Notes under the pieces: generated by a model
Told to the model about the DNA's origin: nothing
The model's input: only the letters and a program-made list of their open reading frames with translations
The model's database searches: none
Position numbers and translations under genes: made by a program
Shown here: positions 7,721 through 16,545 of the stretch, one piece after another
How the letters are laid out: every line of letters begins with the position of its first letter
Numbering within the stretch: position 1 is the stretch's first letter
Assembly: GCA_963752695.1 (NCBI GenBank)
Contig: CAVVZB010000001.1
Span: forward strand, 806,001 to 870,000
Source of the DNA: Bog-113 sp963752695
Lineage (GTDB): Bacteria > Acidobacteriota > Terriglobia > Bryobacterales > Bryobacteraceae
Direction: 5' to 3'
DNA: 64,000 nt

Positions 7721-9952
7721 CTAGGACGCACGTGCGATTGATTCCGTTTTGGCCGAATAAACCTTCGGCTTGGCCAGACCCTGAACATCGGTGACCACCA
7801 TTCCGATCACATGCGCGCGGGCACGCCCTAGAGCGGCATACGCATCGGTGATGTCTTTCGATGATGTTGACCGCGCCCGAGCAACGACCAAGACGCTGTC
7901 GGCGGCTGCTGCGATCGGAACTGATTCCGGGGCTGCCAGTACAGGAGGAGAAACGATCAGCACCAATTCGAAATCATCATAGACTGCCTCCAGCAGGCCG
8001 GGCATACTCATCGAAAGCGCGTCCGCGCTGCTCTCCGTCATCAGTCCAGCCGGCATGAGGAAAAGATCTTCCCGCGCTACTTTCACGAGCGTTTCGCGCC
8101 AAGGCTTCTTGCCCGCTATGACCTCGGCGACACCCGAGCTCCCATCTTTCTCAAAAATTCGGTGGAGGGTAGGCTCGCGAAGGCTCGCATCAATAAGAAG
8201 AACCTTGCGACCCAGCATTGCGCAAGAGAAGCCGAGGTTGGCAACAATGTTAGCGGCGTTCTCATCGCCGCTCGGGCTTCCCACACAAATCGAGCGAAGC
8301 GAGCTCTCGTTGACCACGGAGTAAACCGAATTGCGGAGTGCGCGGATGAACTCCTGATACTCAAGAAGCAACTTCGTGCGTTTATTTTTAGGCATGGTGG
8401 CCACAACGCGCCCAGATTTCTTTCCTAGCGCGGCGGAGTTGTCGAACCTGGGAAGTGCAGCAATCACTTCGACATTCGGTAGCTTTGCCGCGTCTTCCGG
8501 GCCCCTTAGCCTGCCGTCGAGACTATCCAACACTAAGATGCCGCCGACGCCGACGACCCCCGACAGAAAGAACCCCGCCAGAAGGTTCAGGAGCATATTT
8601 GGAAATACTTGTTTGGCGCTTGTGCGTGCGGGATCGACTACCTGAAGAATCGCCTCCTGGAAACTACGGTTGATCACCTGCTCGCGCGTGATTCGTTCCA
8701 GGTCGTCGTACAGTTTGCGGAAGTTCTCGGCCTCGTTCTTCAGCCTTTGGTACTCGAACGCTTTCGCAGTCAGCCCGTCCACCTCCAGGCGGGTGTCTGC
8801 GAGGAGATCATGAGCCATCTGTTCACGTTCCCGGGTCTGGCGAAAGTCAACCGCGATGCGTTCAATGGTATTGGCGCGGAGCTCTTCGAGCTGCCTCTGC
8901 GTCTCGCCCATTTCGTGCTGGGCTTTCTTATACTCGGCGTGGCTTTCGCCAAAGACTGTTGCAATGCGAGCAAAGTCGTTCTTCGACTGGTTCAACTTCG
9001 TCATGGCGAGTTCCAGAAGTGCGCCTTGTCCGGATATCTGTGCGCCCGCGAGGCTTCCCGAACTAGTCGCCTTCATCAAAGCTTCTTTGTGCAGCCGTTC
9101 GGCTTGCGCGCTAGTGTAGTCCGTATTCAGCTGCAAGAGCCGGGATGAAAGCATGTTGACTCGCTGCTCGGGATCGATGAAGTTCAAGTCCTTGGCAAAC
9201 GCGCCGAGCGCTTCATCAGAGGAAATCATCTTCTTCCTAAGGTCTGCCAATTGGTGGTCGACTACTCCCGATACCACCGAGCTCGACTGCTCGCGAGCAT
9301 CAAACGCATGCTCGACGTACGATTTGGCGATCATAGTGACCACATCCGCTGCTACTTTGGGGTCGGCAGCTTTGTAAGAGATCCGGATAATGGAGGTATT
9401 TGGGACGCGCGTCACCTTCAACCGCTTGAGAACGATCCTGGAATCTCGGAGCCGCCCCGCTTCGGCGAAAGTAAGGGATTGATACTGATTCTCGAGGCTT
9501 AAAAGGTGGAAAGCTTCCGTCGCCGGGCGCAGAACAGGGTCGGACTCAATCAGTTCGATCTGAGTCGACAAAATCTGATCCATCTCGCCTGATGAGGGGA
9601 GGGAAGTCTGCTCACCAACAACCCCGCCATTTCCGCGTCGTTCAACGTTGATAGCCACTCGGGACTCGAAAAGAGGAGTCAATTGCTCGGTTACCAGCGC
9701 CGTCACAATGAGGGCGACTGCGACGAATGCCACCAGCTTCCAGCGGTGACGGTGAATAATGTCGACCAAGCTTTGGAAGGATGCGCTCGCTTGCGCGTCG
9801 GACAATTCGAAAGTAGTCGGCGGAGGCGCAATGGCTAATGGCGCCGGGCGTCCTGCTAACCGGGATTTGGTGGTTGTTAGTGCGTGTACGGGCTCACTGA
9901 ATAGGTCAGCTTCGCGCTTTTCTTTAAACTGCTCGTCCGGAGGGTTCGTCAT
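7721..9952 (-). CDS. Wzc-like polysaccharide co-polymerase with degenerate BY-kinase domain
   Basis: 743 residues from ATG 9952 (a TTG at 9958 is alternative). Order: cytosolic tail; transmembrane segment about 70-92; periplasmic Wzz domain with coiled coils to about 450; second transmembrane segment about 455-478; cytosolic ATPase domain to the end. This is the fused Wzz-BY-kinase layout. The nucleotide motifs are broken: Walker A reads VGSPSGDENAANIVANL (about 555-572), without the GK[S/T]; Walker A' reads VLLIDASLREP with Ser for the second Asp; Walker B reads LVLIVSPPV where VIIDTPP is usual. The C-terminus lacks a Tyr cluster. It probably controls chain length by scaffolding, not phosphorylation. 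It lies 38 bp after the Wza-like gene. Confidence 0.88.
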   Translation of the reverse strand: MTNPPDEQFKEKREADLFSEPVHALTTTKSRLAGRPAPLAIAPPPTTFELSDAQASASFQSLVDIIHRHRWKLVAFVAVALIVTALVTEQLTPLFESRVAINVERRGNGGVVGEQTSLPSSGEMDQILSTQIELIESDPVLRPATEAFHLLSLENQYQSLTFAEAGRLRDSRIVLKRLKVTRVPNTSIIRISYKAADPKVAADVVTMIAKSYVEHAFDAREQSSSVVSGVVDHQLADLRKKMISSDEALGAFAKDLNFIDPEQRVNMLSSRLLQLNTDYTSAQAERLHKEALMKATSSGSLAGAQISGQGALLELAMTKLNQSKNDFARIATVFGESHAEYKKAQHEMGETQRQLEELRANTIERIAVDFRQTREREQMAHDLLADTRLEVDGLTAKAFEYQRLKNEAENFRKLYDDLERITREQVINRSFQEAILQVVDPARTSAKQVFPNMLLNLLAGFFLSGVVGVGGILVLDSLDGRLRGPEDAAKLPNVEVIAALPRFDNSAALGKKSGRVVATMPKNKRTKLLLEYQEFIRALRNSVYSVVNESSLRSICVGSPSGDENAANIVANLGFSCAMLGRKVLLIDASLREPTLHRIFEKDGSSGVAEVIAGKKPWRETLVKVAREDLFLMPAGLMTESSADALSMSMPGLLEAVYDDFELVLIVSPPVLAAPESVPIAAAADSVLVVARARSTSSKDITDAYAALGRARAHVIGMVVTDVQGLAKPKVYSAKTESIARAS

Positions 9953-9990
9953 TTGCAAATGTCTCTATCTCTTGGTCAGTCCAGGGATTA

Positions 9991-10968
9991 TTACGGAACG
10001 GCGCGCCAAAGCATTACCGTGGACGCAGCCGCGCCGATACCGCTAATTCGGTCGACAACACTTAAGGTCAGACGCTTCGAAGGGTGATCGGAAATGTATA
10101 GAATGTCGTTGGCTTGGAGGGACATATCGGCGGCCTTGTGGTTCATGATTGATTTCACGGGCACCGTAATTTCGGTCCTTTGTTTGGATCCGGGTACGAG
10201 TCTGTAGACAGTTGCCTGATCTTTGGAATACGGCAACAATCCCTGACACAGGCCGATCGCCTTCAAGATCGACAGTCCGTCGGACTCCGTTATCGGGAAC
10301 GCCCCCGGGCTCTTCACGTTGCCGACGATGTACAGCTTCCCTGCCTTTGGTACCCGGATCTGTTCGCCGCCATGAAGGGGGATATTGAGTTGGGGCTCGG
10401 AGCCGTCGAAGAGTGCCTGGACCGGAATGTGCAACTCGGACTCGCCGCTGCCGCCAGTGCCAGGCAGAATGACAAGAACTTCAAACCCTGCATCCGACTC
10501 CAATCCGTCGGCTCTTGCCAAGGCGTCCAGAATCTTCATGTCTCCGAGAGCCTGAATCGTCACCGGATGTTTGACCGCGCCGGAGATTTGAACAGGCCGA
10601 CTTCGATACTCCAAGACCACGACAGAGACCATGGGATTGACAAGGAGCTTTGCCTTTAAAAGACCATCGGCGATTGCTTTCTCGATGGCTCCCGGAGTTA
10701 ATCCGCCTACCGGAATAGCCTCATTGATGATCGGCATGGAAATTGTCCCGGCCGGCGAAACCCGGTAGCTGCGTGTCAGATCGGCGTAGTCGGCCACGTA
10801 AACGTAGACGAGATCTCCCGCGTTAACTGGCTCATAGGAGAGATTTCCGGCGACGATCGGGGTTGCGTCTTCGCCGTGCCCGGTGGCAGGAGAAACGTGA
10901 CTATCCTGCGGCGCTGCGATTAACCCTATCCCTGAAAGTATTAGGACCGCCAGGTACTTCAATTCCAT
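9991..10968 (-). CDS. Polysaccharide export protein, Wza-like (Poly_export + SLBB)
   Basis: 325 residues with an N-terminal signal peptide (YLAVLILSGIGLIAAPQ). No lipobox Cys is visible, unlike classical Wza lipoproteins. Residues about 48-125 are the Poly_export domain (NAGDLVYVYVADYADLTRSY, VSPAGTISMPIINEAIPVGG). Two SLBB regions follow (VQISGAVKHPVTIQALGDMK, LYIVGNVKSPGAFPITESDG). It should form the periplasmic/outer-membrane channel for the polymer and dock with the Wzc-like protein. It is the first gene of the leftward operon. Its ATG is preceded by a good ribosome site (GAGGAG, about 7 nt away). Confidence 0.9.
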   Translation of the reverse strand: MELKYLAVLILSGIGLIAAPQDSHVSPATGHGEDATPIVAGNLSYEPVNAGDLVYVYVADYADLTRSYRVSPAGTISMPIINEAIPVGGLTPGAIEKAIADGLLKAKLLVNPMVSVVVLEYRSRPVQISGAVKHPVTIQALGDMKILDALARADGLESDAGFEVLVILPGTGGSGESELHIPVQALFDGSEPQLNIPLHGGEQIRVPKAGKLYIVGNVKSPGAFPITESDGLSILKAIGLCQGLLPYSKDQATVYRLVPGSKQRTEITVPVKSIMNHKAADMSLQANDILYISDHPSKRLTLSVVDRISGIGAAASTVMLWRAVP

Positions 10969-11197
10969 TTGAACTCCTCATTCCTTAAAGACGCCTGAAT
11001 TACGTGTGCGCTTAGACTTGTCTATCGGCAGTCGCTCGGAAATACTTACAGCTCAGGAAGATTTTTGGGAACTATTTCGCTGAATGTGGAGTTGCAGTCG
11101 AAATTGTCTCGTCCCATGTCGGCCTGCTGCGCCAATTGGCTCACAACTTCCTGAATTTGCGCTCGCCCGATTGAGAGTTGGGCCGCGCAGTTTCCAC
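10969..11197. promoter_or_regulatory. Divergent promoter region of the polysaccharide operon and acyltransferase gene
   Basis: 229 bp between divergent genes, hence probable site of both promoters. On the minus strand a GAGGAG ribosome site precedes the Wza-like start. A perfect 10-bp palindrome, GCCAATTGGC, lies at 11131-11140 and could be an operator. I cannot point to convincing -35/-10 hexamers in either direction. Confidence 0.4.
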
Positions 11198-12487
11198 ATG
11201 TCTTTTCCTATGGAACATATAGATAGAGACCTGGCTCGCACTGGCAAGTCGGCGAGCGAGGTGCCGTTCGGCAAGAGACTGAAGAGCCTGGACGGCTTAC
11301 GCGGAATCGCGGTACTCGCCGTAGTTGCTTTCCATACCCTGAGAATCGAGTCGCCACGAGGCTTGGCTGGAGGGCTCTGGGCGGCGGTTCAGGAATCGAC
11401 TTGGGCGGGTGTCGACCTCTTCTTCGTCCTCTCTGGATTCCTGATCACCGGAATACTTCTGGACTCACGCGACGAGCGGGGTTACTTCATCAACTTCTAT
11501 GCCCGCCGGACTCTGCGAATCTTTCCACTCTATTACGCCGTTCTGGGGGTAGCTTTGATCTTGGTTCCAACGCTGGTCGGGCTTTCCCACTTACCGTCTC
11601 TTTATCCTCGTCTGCTACAGAACCAATTCTGGTTGTGGACATATCTCGCGAACTTTCTTCAAGCCCGTGAGGCGCACACGCTGCCGGGCTTTGGACATTT
11701 TTGGTCCCTAGCGGTAGAGGAACAGTTCTATTGGTTCTGGCCTCTTGTGGTCTTTTGGACGCCGAGAAAACTCCTGCTTCAGCTGTGCCTTGCACTGTGC
11801 TGCATACTGCCGGTATTACGCTTCGCTTTACTCGAAGCAGGGGTTCACCCCTGGGCACTCAGGCAATGGACATTCACCCGGTTTGACACCCTACTTTTCG
11901 GCGCAGTTGTCGCCATACTAATTCGCGACCCACGAAGTCTCCGGCAGAAACGCTTGGCAATTCTGGTGCTTGCTTCGATCGCCTGCCTGACATTGCTGTG
12001 GATCGGTTCACAATCCGGTTTTGTTCCCTTCGAAGGCCCTCATACTGTGGTTGAAGGCTACTCCGCCCTCGGCATAATGTTTGCGGCTATCATCTTTCAC
12101 TTAGCCAGTAAACAGCCCGACCGGGGAACGCTTCTCACCACATCAACCCTTCGCTGGTTCGGAAAATACAGCTATGGGATCTACGTGATGCATTGGCCGG
12201 TTGCCCAAGCCATTCAGAGCCCTCTAACGCGCAGACTCCTGCCGCTGCACTCGGAACTGCTAACGGTGGCTGCCTACTTCGGTGCCGTCCTTATGGTTAG
12301 CAGCATCGTCGCATGGCTGTCCTGGAACCTTTTCGAAGTTCACTTCTTGAAACTGAAGCGCTTCTTTGAATACCGGGGCACCCCATCGGAGACTGCGCGC
12401 GACAAGACCAAGCTTTCGGCGGGAGTGCCCTCCCTGGACACTCATCCTTCGCTGGTCACGGGCTCTAGTACGCCCCTGCCGCTGTAA
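11198..12487 (+). CDS. Acyltransferase 3 family (OafA/YrhL-like) membrane O-acyltransferase
   Basis: 429 residues from ATG 11198; ATG 11210 is also possible, and an upstream frame to 11084 lacks family-like sequence. The opening KRLKSLDGLRGIAVLAVVAF is the signature of this family, followed by VDLFFVLSGFLITGILLD and ARRTLRIFPLYYAVL. The H of AVVAFHTLR is the conserved catalytic-type His of helix 1. About ten transmembrane helices; SLAVEEQFYWFWPLV is the conserved mid-protein loop. Known role is acylation (often acetyl) of exported polysaccharides using a cytosolic donor. Divergent from the Wza operon. Its last 23 bp overlap the end of the convergent sugar transferase. Confidence 0.88.
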   Translation: MSFPMEHIDRDLARTGKSASEVPFGKRLKSLDGLRGIAVLAVVAFHTLRIESPRGLAGGLWAAVQESTWAGVDLFFVLSGFLITGILLDSRDERGYFINFYARRTLRIFPLYYAVLGVALILVPTLVGLSHLPSLYPRLLQNQFWLWTYLANFLQAREAHTLPGFGHFWSLAVEEQFYWFWPLVVFWTPRKLLLQLCLALCCILPVLRFALLEAGVHPWALRQWTFTRFDTLLFGAVVAILIRDPRSLRQKRLAILVLASIACLTLLWIGSQSGFVPFEGPHTVVEGYSALGIMFAAIIFHLASKQPDRGTLLTTSTLRWFGKYSYGIYVMHWPVAQAIQSPLTRRLLPLHSELLTVAAYFGAVLMVSSIVAWLSWNLFEVHFLKLKRFFEYRGTPSETARDKTKLSAGVPSLDTHPSLVTGSSTPLPL

Positions 12488-13313
12488 GCACCGTGCGAAC
12501 AGTGCTGAAGACAATGCGCAGATCGAGCAGCGCGGACCAGGACGAAACGTATTTACAGTCGAGTTCCACTCGTTGGCCGTACCCGGTATCATTGCGGCCG
12601 GAGATCTGCCACAGCCCTGTAATGCCGGGCCGCACGGCGCAGTAAGCGCCATAAGCCTGTTTGTAAAACGGAATTTCGGCGTTGACAATGGGGCGCGGGC
12701 CCACCACGCTCATATCCCCGACAAGCACGTTCCAGAACTGCGGTAGCTCATCCAAACTGGATTTCCGCAAGAAGCGGCCCAGCCGGGTGATTCGCGGGTC
12801 GTTCCGAAGTTTCCTATCCTTCTCCCATTCCGCGCGCGCCACCGGATCGGACTCTAGAACGCGGTTGAGGACACTTTCGGCATTCGGGACCATAGTCCGG
12901 AATTTAACGATGTGGAACGCATTCCCGCCTTTTCCTAATCGGCGCTGCCTGAAGAGTATTGGTCCCGAGGACTCCGCCCGGATGAGTAGGGCGCATGCGA
13001 GAAGAACTGGAAGCAGCACTAATAATGCGCACGCTGCGAAAACAACATCGAACGCTCGCTTCCCCACTCGGAACGACGCCTTCTTCAGCCGTTCGGCCCG
13101 GAAGAGCTCGCGTTCGGGCCGCGACAGCAACCCGGCCCCGACTAGTGAGCCGTTCAGATTCAGCAGATCGGCTGAGGCCGGTCCCGCATTCTTGATCAGG
13201 AGGTGAATGGAAGTGTTGGAACCTGAGCCTGTGACCGGCTTTACGGTTTGCGGTGCAATCGGGTTAGCGGCCGAAACCTTCTGAGTACGTTCTACTTCGA
13301 GAGTGAGTGCCAT
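12465..13313 (-). CDS. Polyprenyl-phosphate sugar-1-phosphate transferase (WbaP/RfbP-type priming enzyme)
   Basis: 282 residues. The first about 85 residues are non-conserved and soluble. One hydrophobic segment (VVFAACALLVLLPVLLACAL, about 88-110) then leads into the bacterial sugar transferase domain: RAFDVVFA, PILFRQRRLGKGG, FHIVKFRTMV, DPRITRLGRFLRKSSLDELP, NVLVGDMSVVGPRP and PGITGLWQISGRND. This resembles the small catalytic-core type, lacking the four-helix N-terminus of full WbaP. It should start repeat-unit synthesis by moving a sugar-1-phosphate to undecaprenyl phosphate. An AGGGG ribosome site precedes the ATG. The tail overlaps the acyltransferase by 23 bp on the opposite strand. 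Confidence 0.92.
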   Translation of the reverse strand: MALTLEVERTQKVSAANPIAPQTVKPVTGSGSNTSIHLLIKNAGPASADLLNLNGSLVGAGLLSRPERELFRAERLKKASFRVGKRAFDVVFAACALLVLLPVLLACALLIRAESSGPILFRQRRLGKGGNAFHIVKFRTMVPNAESVLNRVLESDPVARAEWEKDRKLRNDPRITRLGRFLRKSSLDELPQFWNVLVGDMSVVGPRPIVNAEIPFYKQAYGAYCAVRPGITGLWQISGRNDTGYGQRVELDCKYVSSWSALLDLRIVFSTVRTVLTAAGAY

Positions 13314-13438
13314 TGATTTCCCCTAGGAGACTTAGATCGTTTACCGGCTTTTCGGCGGCTTAGGCACCCTATCGGGGGAACGGCGAAAATACTTTAGGAA
13401 CATCACCGAGTTGGCGCTATCATCAGTGCCGATCAGCA

Positions 13439-14932
13439 ATGCAGGACAAAGTCAGCTCCTCAGCCGAAAAACGATCACCCCCTGCTGGGGTTCCCCCTAG
13501 AACCAGCCACCTCGCAAGACAGTTGGGCGCGATAGCTGTCGCTGCCGCCCTCGTGAAACTGCTGCTGTTCGCAGTGGACCCCACCCCGGGTTTCTTCCTC
13601 GACGATTCGTGCACCTACCTCTTCACTGCGCTCTACAAGTCCTTCCCACTGGACCGGAGCTTCACGTACGGCTACTTGATTCGCAGTTTCTGCGTCAGGA
13701 ATCACCACAGCCTCGGTCAGCTTGTGCTTTTGCAGATGGGGATGGGCCTCGTGTCCGCCGTCGTACTAGGAGGCGCACTCATAAGGACGCTTCAGGTTTC
13801 GTTTGCAATCGCACTCGCGTCTGCGATCTTGTACTGCGTCGAGCCCATCGAACTAGTCTCCGAACACTTTGTGATGACTGAGGCTTGCTCCGGCCTTTTG
13901 CTGGCCCTCTTCTTCCTGCTATCACTGCGATTTGTCACAAAACCAGAAATCTGGACGCTCCCAGCTCTCGCGGCGTTTGGCTTCGCTCTGGTTAGTGTGC
14001 GGCTGGCAAACCTGCCGCTGGTAATCGTGTTTTCCGTAACGATTCCGCTGGCTGCGTTCCCTGTTTTTCGGCGTGGGTTTGTAACCAGCCGCTACTCAAA
14101 ACCGGCCAAGCCTTACCTCGTACTCGGCCTTGCCCTAACCGTGTCCATTGGCCTAACCCAATTTGCAATGCTGCGTTACCGGATCTGGAATGGACATGTC
14201 GGCAAACTACCCCCGGCCTACGGCTATGCTGATGGTCTCTTCTTAATCGCTGACGTTGCGCCTTTGGTGAGACCGGTGGACGAACCGGACCCGCACTTGA
14301 GAAACGCCATCTTTGGCACACTCCGCTACCCGCTTCAGGACCGGCGTTTTCGACCCGCACATCGATGGCTGGAAGGCGGATTAGTGGACGTTATCCAACA
14401 CAGCGTCTCCGGCGGTATGTCGCAGGGAAATCAAGTGGCGCGCGAAATCGCTGTGCACGCCATGCGCCGCGACCCGATCGGACTACTCGATCTAGCGAGC
14501 CGGACTTTCCTCGATTACTGGAATCCGGACTTGCTCCGAAGCTCGGCCGAAGACACTGTCGGCCTGGGCCGCGCGCTAGTGCCGCGATGCTTGGCCGGGG
14601 CAAAATCTCTGGGCTACAAGGGCGGGCCAGATCAATCACTCACGCCCACCAAACAGTGGTTTCTGATTGTCGGGCCCTGGTATCTGACTGTGCTGCTCAC
14701 GCCCGCGTTGTTCCTTGTTGGCCTGCCGATGCTGCCGGCCGACAAACGGCCCGCCTGGATTCTGCTTCTGCTCGCGTCACTCATCTATGTAGCGCTCGCA
14801 TGCGTGCTGGTGGAACGGGTAACAATCCGCTATTTGGCACCCGTCGCCTGGCTACAGCTAATTGCTTGCGGGGTATTGGCCGAACATGTTCGGAGTCGCC
14901 TGAGTTCGAAAACCCACGGCGCGATAGACTAA
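13439..14932 (+). CDS. Multi-pass membrane protein, probable GT-C-type glycosyltransferase
   Basis: 497 residues, about nine to eleven hydrophobic segments. After the first segment comes FFLDDSCTYLFTAL, an acidic pair at the first extracytoplasmic loop, which is the usual location of the catalytic Asp in GT-C enzymes (GT39/GT83-like); the family is otherwise not recognisable by eye. Such enzymes use polyprenyl-phosphate sugars in the periplasm. The GT2 gene 18 bp downstream, of the kind that makes polyprenyl-phosphate sugars, fits a donor-maker/donor-user pair (inference). It might instead be a general membrane protein of the polysaccharide locus. Confidence 0.6.
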   Translation: MQDKVSSSAEKRSPPAGVPPRTSHLARQLGAIAVAAALVKLLLFAVDPTPGFFLDDSCTYLFTALYKSFPLDRSFTYGYLIRSFCVRNHHSLGQLVLLQMGMGLVSAVVLGGALIRTLQVSFAIALASAILYCVEPIELVSEHFVMTEACSGLLLALFFLLSLRFVTKPEIWTLPALAAFGFALVSVRLANLPLVIVFSVTIPLAAFPVFRRGFVTSRYSKPAKPYLVLGLALTVSIGLTQFAMLRYRIWNGHVGKLPPAYGYADGLFLIADVAPLVRPVDEPDPHLRNAIFGTLRYPLQDRRFRPAHRWLEGGLVDVIQHSVSGGMSQGNQVAREIAVHAMRRDPIGLLDLASRTFLDYWNPDLLRSSAEDTVGLGRALVPRCLAGAKSLGYKGGPDQSLTPTKQWFLIVGPWYLTVLLTPALFLVGLPMLPADKRPAWILLLLASLIYVALACVLVERVTIRYLAPVAWLQLIACGVLAEHVRSRLSSKTHGAID

Positions 14933-14950
14933 CGATTCGCGAGGAACCTT

Positions 14951-15679
14951 TTGACTGTCGGACTTTGCTTACTCGTTTGGAACGAGCGTGCTGGGTGTGA
15001 GCACGATTTACCGCTGCTCCCTTTTGCGTCCTTCGATCAGGTATTTGCCGTGGATGGCGGCAGCGAGGATGGCACGGCAGAGTTGCTTACCCGGTGGGGC
15101 ATTCCAATCGTCCGGCAGCGGGCACGTGGTTACAATGCGGCCTACATGGAGGCGTTCGATCATTGCCAGTGCGACGCGTTGGTCGTGTTCCCGCCAAAAG
15201 GCAACATCGACCCCCTCGCCATATTGAAGGTTCAGGATGCACTGCTAAGTGGTGCGGATCTTGTTATCGCCAGCCGTCTGGTAGCTGGCGCGCGGAATGA
15301 GGATGACGAAAAGCTCTGGAAGCCGCGGAAGTGGTTCGTCCAGGCGCTCAGCCTTGTGGCAAGCTTTCTCTGGAATTCCAATGGCTATCGCGTGCGCGAT
15401 GTCTTGCACGGATTCCGCGGGATGCAATGTGTATCGTTTCGGAAAATCAATCCCCGCCCGGAAGGACTTACCGTCGATTTGGAAATGGTCGTCAGTGCGT
15501 ATCAAAACGGCCTGATTCGCATAGAAGTTCCTGTTCAGGAGTATCCGAGACTCGAAGGCGCCACCCATTTTAAAGCTCTGCCAACAGGCTGGAAAATGGT
15601 CAAGTACATTGCCAAACGGCTTCTCCGGCCTGAGGCGTCTGTGTCTGAACCCGCTAACCCCGCAAGCTCGCAATTGTAA
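14951..15679 (+). CDS. GT2-family glycosyltransferase, polyprenyl-phosphate hexose synthase-like, without a normal DxD
   Basis: 242 residues from a TTG start with GAGGAACC about 4 nt upstream. GT-A fold: FAVDGGSEDGTAELL (about 32-46) fits the conserved DGSxDGT motif and RQRARGYNAAYMEAF the following helix. At the place where the metal-binding DxD is usual the sequence reads ALVVFPPKGNIDP, keeping only the late Asp-Pro. DVLHGFRGMQCVSFRKI fits the acceptor-side region of DPM1-like enzymes. No transmembrane tail. Pairs with the upstream GT-C-like gene. It could be a divergent active subfamily or a catalytically altered one. Confidence 0.75.
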   Translation: MTVGLCLLVWNERAGCEHDLPLLPFASFDQVFAVDGGSEDGTAELLTRWGIPIVRQRARGYNAAYMEAFDHCQCDALVVFPPKGNIDPLAILKVQDALLSGADLVIASRLVAGARNEDDEKLWKPRKWFVQALSLVASFLWNSNGYRVRDVLHGFRGMQCVSFRKINPRPEGLTVDLEMVVSAYQNGLIRIEVPVQEYPRLEGATHFKALPTGWKMVKYIAKRLLRPEASVSEPANPASSQL

Positions 15680-15681
15680 TA

Positions 15682-15695
15682 ACAATCACGATTGT
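15682..15695. promoter_or_regulatory. 14-bp palindrome upstream of PEP-CTERM gene
   Basis: ACAATC-AC-GATTGT, perfect 6-bp arms, lies 4 bp after the GT2 stop and 74 bp before the PEP-CTERM start. It could be an operator; no T-tract long enough for a terminator follows. Confidence 0.3.
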
Positions 15696-15768
15696 ATTTC
15701 CAGTAACACAAATAGATGCGCCGATAAGCGATTTGCGTATTACGATGTCTGAGGTCGGAGGACCCAAC

Positions 15769-16491
15769 ATGACTCGTAACAAGTTGCTTTTTGCTTCTAT
15801 CGCTGCCGGGTTATTCCTGGCTTTGACGCCTGCACATGCCGATAGCGTTGATGTTTATGTCGGATATGCGGATAACCTTCGCCCGAGCGGTTTTTTCCCC
15901 ACGCCCTGGATCGGCGGTCCTAACGTGGTTTCGCAAAGTCCCGGAAGCCTCTCTTTCGACTCTGGAGCAATCCGCCTCGATAACACGGGCACATCGTCGA
16001 TTACCATCACTAACTTACTGGTGACCCTGCGCCCGAACGACGGACCCGTGGCGTTCAGTATCTGGGACCCGCTCACCATCGCGCCTGGTCAAATTGGCAT
16101 CTTCACGGAAACCAGCGCCTACAACTTCGATACCAGCGATTACGGAATACTTGGTAACGGCGCCGTGAATATCACGCCCGAATTCCCGCTCGGCGGATGC
16201 ACGAATCCCTCCGACGCAGCCCAAGCCGCACTCTGCATGGCGAATGCTCCGGTCGTCTCTTTTGACGAGAACGGGACGCTAGTCACGCTGGGGGACACCG
16301 GTCACGTTCTCGACACTTTCGGATACGACTTCATCAATGGATCGAGCGATGGCAATGAATCCATTAACTGGAACTTGATCGGATCGAGCGTGGTCCGCGG
16401 CGGAGACGCTCCGGAACCTACGACTCTCGTCCTTCTCGGCGCGGGACTGCTCGCGGTTGGAATGAACCGCAAGCGTTTTCTGAGCCGCTAG
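15769..16491 (+). CDS. PEP-CTERM sorting-domain exported protein
   Basis: 240 residues from ATG 15769, chosen because GGAGG lies 7 nt upstream and the signal peptide begins there (MTRNKLLFASIAAGLFLALT, cleavage after AHA). The longer frame to a TTG at 15733 adds nothing signal-like. The body is beta-rich with a Cys pair (GGCTNPSDAAQAALC). The C-terminus is PEPTTLVLLGAGLLAVGMNR plus basic residues, the PEP-CTERM tripartite anchor recognised by exosortases. It sits directly beside the polysaccharide locus, the usual context for this system. No exosortase gene is in the window. Function of the body is unknown. Confidence 0.85.
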   Translation: MTRNKLLFASIAAGLFLALTPAHADSVDVYVGYADNLRPSGFFPTPWIGGPNVVSQSPGSLSFDSGAIRLDNTGTSSITITNLLVTLRPNDGPVAFSIWDPLTIAPGQIGIFTETSAYNFDTSDYGILGNGAVNITPEFPLGGCTNPSDAAQAALCMANAPVVSFDENGTLVTLGDTGHVLDTFGYDFINGSSDGNESINWNLIGSSVVRGGDAPEPTTLVLLGAGLLAVGMNRKRFLSR

Positions 16492-16521
16492 CGCTATAGA
16501 TAGGGGTCCGTCGACCGGCTC

Positions 16522-16538
16522 GGCGGCCCCGCCTTTCT
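16522..16538 (+). terminator. Weak hairpin between convergent genes
   Basis: GGCG-GCCC-CGCC stem-loop followed by TTTCT, between the PEP-CTERM stop and the stop of the convergent propeller gene. Short stem and weak T-tract, so only a possible terminator. Confidence 0.3.
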
Positions 16539-16545
16539 CGTACTC

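Noticed and set aside
11131..11140. GCCAATTGGC palindrome as a specific regulator site
   Set aside because: Only one copy was noted, and a 10-bp palindrome can occur by chance; kept as a remark in the promoter entry only.
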